Shown: positions 1-11,285 of the stretch, piece after piece | How the letters are laid out: the number at the start of each line of letters is the position of its first letter | How positions within the stretch are numbered: the first letter of the stretch is position 1 | NCBI RefSeq assembly: GCF_031143425.1 | Contig: NC_090447.1 | Location: 135,365,106-135,429,105 of the forward strand | DNA: 64,000 nucleotides | Reading direction: 5' to 3' | Source: Pleurodeles waltl | Taxonomy: Eukaryota > Chordata > Amphibia > Caudata > Salamandridae | Position numbers and translations under genes: made by a program | The notes under the pieces: generated by a model | Told to the model about the DNA's origin: nothing | Seen by the model: the letters and a program-made list of their open reading frames with translations, nothing else | The model's database searches: none

Positions 1-278
1 TACTAGTAAGTCCCTAGTAAAGTGCACTGAAGGTTCCAGGGCCTGTAAAACAAATGCTACTAGTGGGCCTGCAGCACTGGTTGTGCCACCCACATAAGTA
101 GCTCTGTAATCATGTCCCAGACGTGCCACTGCATTGTCTGTGTGTGCAGTTTTAACTGTAAATTGCACCCACTTGCCAGGCCTAAACCTTCCCTTTTCAT
201 ACATGTCAGACACCCGTAAGGTAGGCCCTAGGCAGCCCCAAGTGCAGGGTGCAGTGTATAGTTAAGGTAGAACATATA

Positions 279-894
279 GGCCCTCATTCTGACCTTGGCG
301 GGCGGCGGAGGCCGCCCGCCAAAGTCCCGCCGTCAGGTTACCGTTCCGCGGTCGAAAGACCGCGGCGGTAATTCTGACTTTCCCGCTGGGCTGGCGGGCG
401 GTCTCCTTCAGACCGCCAGCCAGCCCAGCGGGAAAGAGGCTTCCACGATGAAGCCGGCTCGGAATCGAGCCGGCGGAGTGGAAGCTGTGCGACGGGTGCA
501 GTTGCACCCGTCGCGTATTTCACTGTCTGCGCAGCAGACAGTGAAATACATTTAGGGGCCCTCTTACGGGGGCCCCTGCAATGCCCATGCCAGTGGCATG
601 GGCACTGCAGGGGCCCCCAGGGGCCCCGCGACCCCCCCTACCGCCATCCGGACCGCCGGGATCTGGATGGCGGTAGGGGGGGTCAGAATCCCCGCGGCGG
701 TGCAGCAAGCTGCGCCGCCGCGGAGGATTCAATGGGGCCGCGGTACACTGGCGGGACCCCGCCAGTGGTGCCGGTCCGACCGCGGCTTTACCGCCGCGGT
801 CGGAATCCCCATTGAAGCACCGCCGGCTTGTCGGCGGTGCTCCCGCGGTCCTCCGCCCTGGCGGTCAAAGACCGCCAGGGTCAGAATGAGGGCC
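279..894 (+). mobile_element. GC-rich hairpin-array MITE, Harbinger-like (copy 1)
   Basis: The ends are inverted repeats: GGCCCTCATTCTGACC at 279 and its complement GGTCAGAATGAGGGCC ending at 894. The flanks are ATA (276-278) and ATA (895-897). The empty site is present in the window: the related LTR near 56370 reads 'acatataataatg' with a single ATA and no insert. The interior is a chain of separate hairpins, for example stems at about 379-436, 489-512, 520-545, 556-616, 628-690 and 694-722. It has no coding capacity. The 3-bp duplication and termini match those of the large Harbinger element at 39948-48965. Confidence 0.88.
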
Positions 895-1454
895 ATAGTA
901 ATTTATTTTATATGTCCTGACAGTGAAATATTGCTAAATTCGTTTTTCACTGTTGCAAGGCCTGTCCCTCTCATAGGTTAACAAGGGGGCTATCATTAAA
1001 TCTGATTAAAGTGTAGATTTCCTTTGGGAGCAGATGGACATGTGGAGTTTGGGGTCTCAGAGCTCACAATTTTAAAATACATCTTTTAGTAAAGTTGATT
1101 TTGAGATTGTGTGTTTGAAAATGCCACTTTTAGAAAGTGAGCATTTTCTTGCTTATACCATTTCTGTGACTCTGCCTGTTTGTGGACTCACTCTCCGAGT
1201 CAGTTTGACAGTTGCACCTCACACTAGACAGTGACACAAAGGGAGCTGGGGTGTAGCCTGCATATCCTGATGAGCCATCTGTGCTAGGAGGGGGGGGGAC
1301 GAGTGGTCACTCACACCTGAAAGGGCTGTGCCTGCCCTCACAAAATGTAGTCTCCAACCCCCTGGTGAGTGTCTGGGGCCTGGCCTGAGGAAGGCAGGAT
1401 TTCACATTCAAAAGAGACTTTACTTTGAAGTAGGCCTACTTTAAGGGAGACATT
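895..1454 (-). repeat. LTR segment between the two MITEs
   Basis: This is ordinary LTR sequence co-linear with about 56370-56950 of the complete copy. It includes the 'agcagatggacatgtggagt' and 'cacctgaaagggctgtgcct' blocks. Several indels and substitutions separate the two. It holds no gene. Confidence 0.75.
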
Positions 1455-2041
1455 GGGGGTCATTCCGACCCCGGCGGTCAAGGACCACCGGGGCCGGGGT
1501 CGGCGGGAGCACCGCCAACAGGCTGGCGGTGCCCCGCAGGGCATTCTGACCGCGGCGGTTTGGCCGCGGTCAGAACAGGAAAACCGGCGGTCTCCTGCCG
1601 GTTTTCCACTGCCCTCTGGAATCCTCCATGGCGGCGCAGCTTACTGCGCCGCCATGGGGATTCCGACACCCCATACCGCCATCCTGTTCCTGGCGGTTCG
1701 CCCGCCAGGAACAGGATGGCGGTATGGGGTGTCGTGAGGCCCCTGGGGGGCCCCTGCAGTGCACATGCCAATGGCATGGGCACTGCAGGGGCCCCCGTAA
1801 GAGGGCCCCACAAAGAATTTCAGTGTCTGCTGAGCAGACACTGAAATTTGCGACGGGTGCAACGGCACCTGTCGCACCTTCCCACTCCGCCGGCTCCTCG
1901 TGGGAAGGGGTTTCCCGCTGGGCTGGCGGGCGGCCTCCTGGCCAGCCCAGCGGGAAACACAGAATCACTGCGGCGGTCTTGTTCTGTCGGGGGAACTCTG
2001 GCGGGCGGCCTCCGCCGCCCGCCAGAGTTAGAATGACCCCC
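1455..2041 (-). mobile_element. GC-rich hairpin-array MITE, Harbinger-like (copy 2, inverted)
   Basis: The termini are GGGGGTCATTC at 1455 and GAATGACCCCC ending at 2041, flanked by ATT (1452-1454) and ATT (2042-2044). The empty site is visible at about 56938-56955, where 'gagaaattgggtataag' has a single ATT. The same ordered hairpins as in copy 1 occur here in reverse order and orientation, so the element is inserted the opposite way round in the same LTR. Stems include the 'cctgcagtgc...gcactgcagg' hairpin near 1750-1795 and the 'cagtgtctgc...gcagacactg' hairpin near 1820-1850. No protein is encoded. Confidence 0.88.
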
Positions 2042-2439
2042 ATTGTGTATAAGAAGGGCACCCAAAACCACAGACTTTAGAAACCCTTCTGGAAACAAGA
2101 GGAACCTCTGCCTGGAGAAGAGCTGAAGAGCTGAGGAAGAAGAGCTGCCCTGTCTGTGACTGTGCTTTGTGGGGCTACCCTTCAGTTGCTGCTCCTGCCA
2201 GAGTAAGAGGGCAAAGACTGGACTTTGTGTGCCTTCCATCTTGAGAAGAAATCTCCAAGGGCTTGATTTAGAGCTTGCTTCCTGTTGTTTGAAGTCTCAG
2301 GGACAGCAAAGACTTCTCTCTGCCAGCACCTGGAGTCTCTGGAGAGACTCCTACTCTGCCCTGTGGTGCCCATCTAGTTCCTGGGACCCTGAAAGGAGAA
2401 TCTGGCAGCCTAAAGACAAGGAAATCCATTCACAGAGCG

Positions 2440-2840
2440 CCGTGCAGAGAAAAGATCGACGTGACTCCGATCTGCAGCCGAAGAAACACTGCACCGCCGG
2501 CTCCGCAGCTGAAAATCGACGCTTGCCAGAAACGTGACCGAAGAATCGACGCACGGAGCAGGAGAAATGACGCGTAGCATCGCTGATGGAGGCTGGGAGA
2601 TCACAACCCGCGCTGCGGGGTTTTCAGATCATCGTGCGGCTGGATTTCCGACTCAAGTACCGCTGGGCATGGAAAAACAACGTAAGGCCTGCCCGGACCC
2701 GAGAGTGCTGACTGGATCGACGCATCGCTCTCCTGCGGAAAGAAGAAACGACGCGCCCGACCCGGCAAAAGGAGAAACGACGCAAGGTCCCGCTTGTAAG
2801 TGGAATCAACGCCTCGCAAGTCCTTTTTGATGCGCACTCG
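2440..2840. repeat. CpG-rich GACGC/CGACGC block inside the LTR
   Basis: Within an otherwise AT-rich neighbourhood this part of the LTR is dense in CpG and repeatedly uses short words such as ATCGACGC, ACGACGC and GATCGACGCATCGC. Equivalent blocks lie at 57340-57720 and 63690-64000, and a diverged one at about 26400-26840. The block may be the promoter or enhancer part of the LTR. That role is an inference from composition only. Confidence 0.6.
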
Positions 2841-3241
2841 CCTGTGGGGGTTATTTTTGACGCACCCGATGTACTTTTTCACGCTAACAGTGTTAGTGTG
2901 TGTTTGAAACTACTTAAAGACTCTTTTGGGATTTTTATTGACAACTTGACTTGTCGTATGGTGGATTTTTGTTGTTTTGGTCTTGTTTTGTTTAGATAAA
3001 TATTTCCTAATTTTCTAAACCTGTGTTGCGTCATTTTGTAGTGTTTTCATTGAATTACTGTGTGTGTTGGTACAAATACTTCACACCTAGCACTCTGAAG
3101 TTAAGCCTACTGCTCTGCCAAGCTACCAAGGGGGTAAGCAGGGGTTAGCTGAGGGTGATTCTCTTTTACCCTGACTAGAGTGAGGGTCCTTGCTTGAACA
3201 GGGGGTAACCTGACTGTTAACCAAAGACCCCATTTCTAGCA

Positions 3242-6149
3242 ATGTATTTATGTTTCTATGGCACACACAACTTTTTGCATTTGAGAAAGGCTGTGTAAAC
3301 CAAAAATGTATTGTCTACTTTGCACTAAATTACATATTTGGCTTTCTGTGAGTTCTCTTTCTTTATTTAGAGAAACTGTCTGCAGCATGGCCCTTCCTCC
3401 AAATTTTAAAGCAATAGCTGATGTGGCAGGAGGACCATTGTGAACAAGTGATCAATGTTTATTTATAGTGCTTTATTTCCATTTTATGAGTATTTTGGCA
3501 TGATCTAGTCATTACAATTTCCATCCTACTTTTGCACAGTTATCTGAATCTGATGCCCATTTTTCCAAATTACGTTCTTTCTACAGGATTTTGATATTTA
3601 TTAATATTGCAGAATTTACATTTCATCCACAGATACCATGTGATACTCTAGATTGTTTCCAAGATGTGATAATTAAGGAATTAAAGAAATTGACTGCGTT
3701 TATGGAGAAATGTGTTTCCTTCTATGAAGGAAAATCAGTACTTAGCAATAAAACTCTGATAAAATGGGTAATGTAGGAATTTGGCCACTTGAGATGTGCA
3801 TTGAAGAAGGAAAGAAGCAATTGAGCGACAATAACTCCCACGATGTGATATCTAGAGAGGAATATAATAATGCTAGCCACTATTTCATTGGTCTTTTGAT
3901 AAACTGGCAGATCAGTTTTTTTAGTGTTTTTTAGAAAAGGAAGAATAATGGTTTCTGAAATGTAAATATCCGAGGAAACACACACACCTCCTATTTTGCA
4001 GGATCCACAAAATGCAAACAAGTCATCAAAGAGAGCTTTGATTCTGTCTGTGGAAGTCTTTTAGTGAATACTTCAAGGTACATTAACTAATTCATGTCTG
4101 CCTTCATTGGGACATAATCCTGTTAAAGATAGTGAGATAGTGGTTACTCTCAGTGTAAAATTGAAAATATTTTGAGGGACTAATTTTTTAGTTAATACCT
4201 TTAGATGGTAATTTGCTCTTTACAAACATCCAACACAATGATGATACAACAATCTGTCAACAGCAATACGCATATATTAAGATGATGAGGGCTATGACTG
4301 AATTCTATCTGACAAACAATATCATATTGATCAGAATAAACTATATATAGGAAAGGGTGGTACAGCCATTTTCACCTGCTTCAGCCCCAGCTATGCCATG
4401 GCTGGTGGGAGAAGCAGGTGGTCAGGTCAAATACGATGGAGAGCTATACAAAAAATGTAATAACATAGCTACGTTACACAGACTATACAGAAGTATGATT
4501 TATTAATGTTTTAAATGAGAATGTCTTTAATTAAAAATTTTCTCCAAATATAAGCTTGAGTGAAGTAGAATATCTAAATTTGAAATTATTTGTTGTAGAA
4601 TGTCACTTGAGGGCAACACTTTTTGACAATCCGCTGCAGTTAACAGCTTGCTCAACACATGCAGCACACCTCCAGGGAATTTGAAGTGGTGCATCCTTTG
4701 CAGACAGCTCTTAAGGGCTAAAACAATGTGCAGAGCAGGCATTCGAGGAAGAAAAGACAACTGTGCTGAGCAGAATCAGAGAATGGGACAATTCTGAATG
4801 TGCACTAATGGAACTGAACAGCAGATGTGGAAACAAGAAAATATTGTTTAGGACCAAGAAGTAGGTGGTTGTAAAATGCAATGAGATTTAGAACAACGTT
4901 CAACAAACAGACAGGAACTATTTCAAAAATGATAAATAAGCATGGTAATCTGCTGAGAATAGACAACACCAGTGGTGACACAATTAGCCCTACACCTAAA
5001 ATCATTTATACACAAGTTAGACTCTATGTGATTTATTAGAATCTAGTAAATTGGTTTTGAACAACACTAAAAAAAAAAACAGATGGCCTGAAGATAAAGG
5101 GTTATCCTCATGCCAGAGATGTAAGGCCTTTGAAAAACAATGACACAATAAGGAAATGCTTGAGGGCATATCAAAAGAAGAGAATTATCACAAAATAGCC
5201 GATTAACTCTGACTATATGGTAGTTATGCGAATATGACCTTGAAACCAAAGAAATATAGGGAGTACAATTCACTCCACAAAAAGGGTGTACTGTAACGCA
5301 AGCAATCAATTAAAAATAATGAAAATGTAAAAAAAATAAAAGTAATGACAGGCATACCTAATAGCTCGCTCTTTCTCAGAACAGCAATAAGTTATTTACT
5401 TTGATTCTGTGGCTTTGATCATGTATGATTTTGAGGTAGAAGTGAACTTGTTGTGTTGGTTCAAGATAAGAGCACTTATATGGGAAAAGACCTGAAAGTG
5501 TTCTGCAAAATCACACCAGTGTGTAAAAATGTTCAAAGCAATTGATAGGATTTGGCAGCGCCAGTACACAGTGCTATCTCTAAAGTATAAATTGAGATGT
5601 GCATCACATAGAGTCTGGAAGGAACTGAGTGATATGTTGGGTAAGATTTAGAAACAAGAAGTCATAGGTCAGATCAAATCATTTATTTTTTGTCCTCAGT
5701 TGCATTGATTTGTATAAAAAATTGTAAGCTCTAGCATTGATTTAAGGCATGTGATTCAAAATGTTTGGATGAACAAATGTACTTATTAGGCATAAAGTGT
5801 CAGAAAGTGTCATCAATTTTGGGAAGATGGGTTAGCTTAGGAAGAAGAGTTCACCAATTGGCATATAGCTGCAAAGGATGATTTCATTCAAACTTACTTT
5901 TAAGGACAGACTATTGTTTAATGAAGATTTTTTTTTTACCAGAGTTATGTTTGAGAACCATACTGGTGAATTTAATGCATCAGAGAACTGAGAAATGGTG
6001 TTGAGAAGACGAAATGTATATTAACAGTATGAATGGATCAGTATTGACATTAAAGTAGTCATAAGATTACCCAATGTGTGTTTTGTGATAAGTGCAGCCT
6101 TAGAATGCTTCTCTTCAGAATTTAATATTTGTATATTTAACCTATTTAG
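3242..6149. other. Unrecognised AT-rich intergenic sequence
   Basis: I found no gene, no recognisable mobile-element protein and no clear terminal repeats here. Short open frames on both strands lack family motifs and look like chance. The stretch includes poly-A and poly-T runs (for example near 5069-5080 and 5929-5937). Old decayed repeats cannot be excluded. Confidence 0.5.
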
Positions 6150-6583
6150 CAGTGGTGGGCGCAGCATATCTCAAGGGTAGGGGAGGGGTGTGTATGGGGG
6201 AAATAAATAATAATGTTAAAAAAAACTTACCATTCTGCCGCGCCTGCTGCCGCTGCCCCTACCTGCCGCCTCACTCCTTTGCTCTCTTGGTGTCCCAGTA
6301 GTCCCTGGGACTCCAGCACAGGCTCCCCATACAATCCCGGCAAGCCAGGTTAGAGAAACCTACTTGTGCATGTTAGTTTGGCTGGCCTAAGATGGCTAGC
6401 CAAACTGTCATGGACACTTATGCACCCCAATCTTCTCCCCCATACCAGCCCCACCCATCCCTGCACATGCTAACTGAGCCAGCAGTTGGAAAATAAAATG
6501 AAAGTAAAATATTGTTTATTTTTCAGTTGCTGGCTCAGCCAGTGGGGTACCGCTCCTTTGCCTTTGCAAAGGAGCTGCCCCTG
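6150..6583. mobile_element. Non-autonomous hAT-type MITE with perfect 8-bp target duplication
   Basis: The insert is bracketed by an exact 8-bp direct repeat CTATTTAG (6142-6149 and 6584-6591), the length typical of the hAT superfamily. It begins CAGTGGTGGGCGCAGC and its other end, read inward, begins CAGGGGCAGCTCC. These are imperfect terminal inverted repeats with the CAG start common in hAT elements. The middle is foldback: the 'actgagccagcagttg' region near 6473-6490 is complementary to 'cagttgctggctcagccagt' near 6524-6543. No open frame for a transposase is present. Confidence 0.85.
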
Positions 6584-6591
6584 CTATTTAG

Positions 6592-9500
6592 GATCCATTA
6601 GAATGTAACCTGGTTGGTGTCTGGATGTACACATCAGTTGATCTGTGTCAGCAGGAGAAATGAATGTCCGTTACTCACAGTGTCCTGTAGCATTGTTCCT
6701 ACAGCTGACCTTGTGTCACAGAGCAAAGCTGGAAGAAAACATCTCAATGTCTTTATTTAGGATGACATCTTAAATTACCTTTGGACAGATGTTTGGCAAC
6801 AGGCACACCAGCAACATATCAAACATTAAATATAAAATGCAGTTCTTTTTTAGCAAAATCGCCCAATTCTCCTAACTGCAGTGCAGAAGTGCTGGGAAGC
6901 TTGAAGATTACTATGGTGTAATGATTTTCACTATAAAAATCCTCTAGTGAATCAAAGAGGGACGTTTTTAGAGCCCGCTAGTTCATCAAACAGGGTATTA
7001 GAACTATCAGCAGCAAGAAAGGATCTTTGTGGTCCCGAAAGCAAAATTGTGAGCTCTCATAATTTAATTTAGATTCATAAGAACAGTCTTCTAGCCACTT
7101 AATAACTGGGGCAAAGTGCACTAGTTACTCTGATTGCTGATCTGATACATTCCTTCAGGGTTGTCAGAACCATGCAGAGATTGCCGTACAAGAGGTGGAA
7201 GAAAATACTGGTAACAGAAATTTCAATAATGATAGTAAACAGCCCAATGAAGTCACCTAGACACACACATACATATGAAAAAATATGATGCACTCATAGA
7301 TGTAGCCTAATCATTCGTTTAGCTCCCCCCACCTTTATATTGGATTTACTGTCCCACTCCCATGTCAGGAGCATTTGCTACCCACCATTGTAAGTCACTT
7401 CAGACAACATAGCAAGCATGAGATTGAGGTCAGCTACTCGGCTGTAAAAATTGGCTCCTTGACTGGCTCCTTGAATACCACAGACCCCAAGAATTGTCTT
7501 TCTCCACCTCCACCACATCATATTTGTTACACTTCATATCTTGGTATCCTACAGAACAAGAAAGTCCAAGGTGGACATCAAGGCCCAGATTTACTGGTGC
7601 TTTTCACTAGTTTTGCAAACGTTTGGTGACACAAACCCAGCAAAAAGTGTTAGCTTGAAATTTACTATCCAGATCATATCAAAATTCGCTTTGGTTATTA
7701 TCCTGAGTTAATACAAAGTTCTGCTCTGTGCTGCTTTTTCTAATGTGCATCAAGGTGGTGTTCCATTCATGTTGCATGAGAGCTCTCATGCAACCACTCA
7801 TAGGTTCTGATGTATATTCTTATTTATAAATATTGGTAGACAGGAATTTGTGACAAAATGATATGCCTCCTCAAGGCAGGTGGAACAAAGAGAAATATTT
7901 TATCTTCTTGTTTTTCAGCTTTGCAACTGTGCTTTATTGTATGGCACATTTTTTTGTAATGGAAGGGACTGTATGAAAGTGGGTTATTAGTTGTGAAAGA
8001 GGCAAGTTGTTCACAAGTAATACATCCACAACCTTTTGTTTCCTGGGAACCACTTACCCCATTGTACAACTTGACTCTTATGAAAGAAAAACAGAGCAGT
8101 CCAAGTCCCACTCAGGAGAGGTGATGTGGGCTAGTACCAGTCTGCTGATATGCAATAAACAAAACTCAGTTAATCATTGTCTAGTCAGTGCCTTTTCTTA
8201 TAAAAAGGAACAGTACTTTATTATGCATACACTGTTGAATAGTATGCATTAAATTACAGATATGCACAAGAAGGCAGATGGGAATACCTCAGGTGACAAC
8301 CTCTTAATGGTTCACATCACTAGCGAGCTGTGTCTCTACAAACACAGTACTACCCACATATATTAGACACAATGTAAGGGGGTGCTGTTCTTATAAGGCA
8401 GGTTTACTGGTCTGTTAGACTGTTACAACATTTTAATAAAGTAGAAATGCACCACAGAAAATGAAGACCGCACCATTAAATGTACTCTGGAGTGTACAGT
8501 TCATCACTAAACTATATGATATTTCGTAATCAATAAAGTATCATCTATTCAATTTAGTGAGTGCAAGATCCATTTTTCTATATTTAACATGCTGCCACTG
8601 CATTTCAAGACCAAGCATGAGGGATCCCCACATTCTACAATATTTGTGCAAAAATAAAGGCTGCAGGAGTTCTCAACAGTGAAACATACTTATCTATTGG
8701 GGGCATCCATGCAAACCCTTTGAAGACTTACGGCAACATAGAGAGCTACTTCAATCGGTGTGTTGCTGCATTACTAGCGGATCCCCAAACACTCTACAAA
8801 ACTGTTGGTGGTGCCCCTACCATCTCTGGGGCACAGAGAAAACTAATGCTGGGGTAGCACATGAGGTGTCCATTTCCACATGGCCAGGCCTGCTCCTGCA
8901 GCTGCCACAACTGTTGTGTGCAAGTGCGAAGCTAGCATCCTCTTCTTCAACTGCTTATGGTCAGGGTGGATGGCTAGATTCAAACACTGTAGTACCTGCT
9001 CCCCACAGACATAGGAATGGGGAGTAGGGGCAGAACACCACCTCATCACTGGAGCAAGGCAAAATTCCTTAATTTTTTCTTCCCTGGGGGCATGAGGCCC
9101 CAGGACAGCCATCATTTACCTGGTCCCCTCTTTGGAAATTTAAGGAATTGGAAGGGCTCCATTTTCTGCCTGGACTGCCAGGGGACTGACATTGCTCATG
9201 CTGATTCCTGTAAATAGGTTGGACTGATTTTCATGGTCTTGGTATTATTGTACTCCTGCTGGAAAGGTTAAGCCAACAGGACTGTTTTCCTCTGGCCTCT
9301 AAACTATACTTGTCTTCTTGAAGAGTGGTTTTGCTGCACCTTATACCGAACCTGTCCTTTCTCTGAACTTCTTGCAACTGCCTTCACCCGGGGGTTGCTC
9401 CAGCAGCCCTTCCACATCCCCTAAGGAGATTACCCCTCTGCTGCACTCTTCAAACCTCAAGGATTTGGCCGATTGACTGTGTGTTAGCAGTGGAGTAAGT

Positions 9501-11285
9501 GCCCCCTCCTGAAGGAGGTTACTCTCCTGCAGGACCAGTCCACAGAATTCCAGTGGAACCCTCAAGCACCCCCCAGCAGGTCATCCCTCTAATGTCCCTC
9601 AGTGGGTTTAAGGGGGTCAGAATCACTGACCTAGGAGAAACCCTCCTAGTCCAAGGGGGCCAGCTGGAGCCCAAAAGTCCTTAAGCCATTCTTTGTTGTG
9701 AGTCATAAGAATTCTCTTTTCATCTGGGCATTCCTTTGGTGTTGTTGCTCCCAGTTCAAGAAAGCTCTCAACAGTTCTCTCCCTTGTGCAGAGGTTTTTA
9801 GTTGGAAGTGGAAATTTCTAGAAGGTAGGTATCTCTGCCCAATCCTACATTGACAAATCATAATTCCATCCTATCCTAACCCTCATGCACATCATTCTGG
9901 GACATTTCAACATGGTGGCTTGACGTGGTCTGCTGAAAGACCTTCTCAGAGAATCGCCCGCAACTGCCAAATCTGTCTGCTCACTTCTCTTCAAAAATTA
10001 AAAGGGGAGACACTTATGTGAATGGCTATTGAGGTCTGGCTGTCCTATGTTTCTGTGAGAGTGAGCATTCTGAGGTAAGGTGCAGTGAGGTAATTAGCAC
10101 AAGCATAGTGCGTCTTGCCCCCCTTCCTTTCCCAGGAACAAACCCAAGCACAGTCAAATGGCTCTGTTTTATCGGGAGGCCTTTCATCCTTCAGCAGGCC
10201 AGCAGAGTAATCAATGGACCCAGTGGAAGGGGGCAAGGACCTGGAATCCAATTCTGAACTGAGCCAGAGAATTATGACAAACCCACAAGTGTCATAAGGA
10301 GTACAGATTTCATGAAAGCGACGTTTGGATATGCACTGAGGGTGCATTTACACTATAGGTTGGGTACCTGTCCTGTATCTAAAGGCCTAAGTAGGGTGAA
10401 ACTGTGCTTTAGCACACATTTTGCCCATAATTTATGTCTGTAACCCACCCACTCCTTTTCAGTTAAGCATTACAGACCTACGCTATAAATGCACACTCAC
10501 ATCATAAGGCCTACCCCAGGTCAGACCAATCACTGAAAGGTCCTTTCTGTGGCAGCTGTTTTTTGTAGAGAAAGGACGTTCACTGAAAAGTAGAAACAGA
10601 ACAAAAATAGAGGACACGATATAGAAAGGAAATCCTATTTCAGCTGAACAAACACCAAATCAGAAAAGCAGGCAAACATTGTTTTTTGCCTAGAACCTGA
10701 GCTCCATTGGATGAAAGAGACTTTCTTCCGAGTTAAAGTATGCAAGGCCAAGAATATGATGCTCAGAGAATACATCCAACATCTTATTTTTCAACTACAC
10801 ATGACTAGTGATGCTAAGATTTATCTCACGAAAGCCATGAACGAGGCAGGTATTTGGAAAGTTGAAGAAGGATAAATAATGTATTAGATCTCCAAATCCA
10901 CTACCAAGCAACATTCATCTCTTTTAGTAATGAGATCTACTAGACTTTGACCTTGGAATGCAGACTGTTAAGTGTGATCAGAATCTTAACACCCCTTACT
11001 GCACCATTACTGCTATAGTCTCTCAAAAGGACTGTGTGACAGGCTTGCCCAGCTCTTCTCAGAGAAGACTCATCCAGTTTCCACAAGAGCATCCAAGATG
11101 TCTGGTTATGCGCTACGATGGGTCAATGATCTTAGGGAAACTTGAAGGATGCCATTCAGGAAGGCCTTGGTTCCATCACTGTAAGCAAGGTGGAATCTCT
11201 GTTGACATTGCTAAAATCACCTGGTGACATATGCCCAGTGTGTCTTGAAGGCCCGGGCTCCCACTGTCACACCAATTGTAGTCTT
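6592..11285. other. Unrecognised intergenic sequence
   Basis: This stretch of about 4.7 kb contains no gene I can support. Open frames of 60-100 codons (for example around 8758-9027 and 10045-10347) show no family motif. The section at about 8730-9700 is more GC-rich than its surroundings and may be a decayed repeat of a family I do not recognise. No terminal repeats or target duplications were identified. Confidence 0.45.

Larger units (their letters stand above)
1..3241 (-). mobile_element. Solo LTR (long-LTR family), truncated by window edge, with two MITE insertions
   Basis: This copy aligns by eye along its length with the complete LTR at 55935-58096. Shared landmarks are the 'cctgtccctctcataggtta' block, the 'gatgagccatctgtgctagg' block, the CpG-rich GACGC-containing block (about 2440-2840) and the end 'aaagaccccatttctagca'. 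Read on the minus strand the LTR starts TGCTAGAAATGGGG at 3241, compared with TGTTAGAAATGGGG in the complete copy. After removing the two MITEs (279-894 and 1455-2041) and their duplicated target bases about 2.03 kb remains, so roughly 130 bases lie outside the window. No gag, pol or primer-binding sequence adjoins it, so it is called a solo LTR. The superfamily is inferred to be Gypsy-like from the 5-bp target duplications of related copies. Confidence 0.8.

Noticed and set aside
598..981. GC-rich open frames of 90-160 codons on both strands at 262-2240 and 33689-34330
   Set aside because: They lie entirely in the hairpin-array MITEs, are open in several frames at once because of GC-rich palindromes, and translate to Pro/Arg/Gly-rich strings with no domain.
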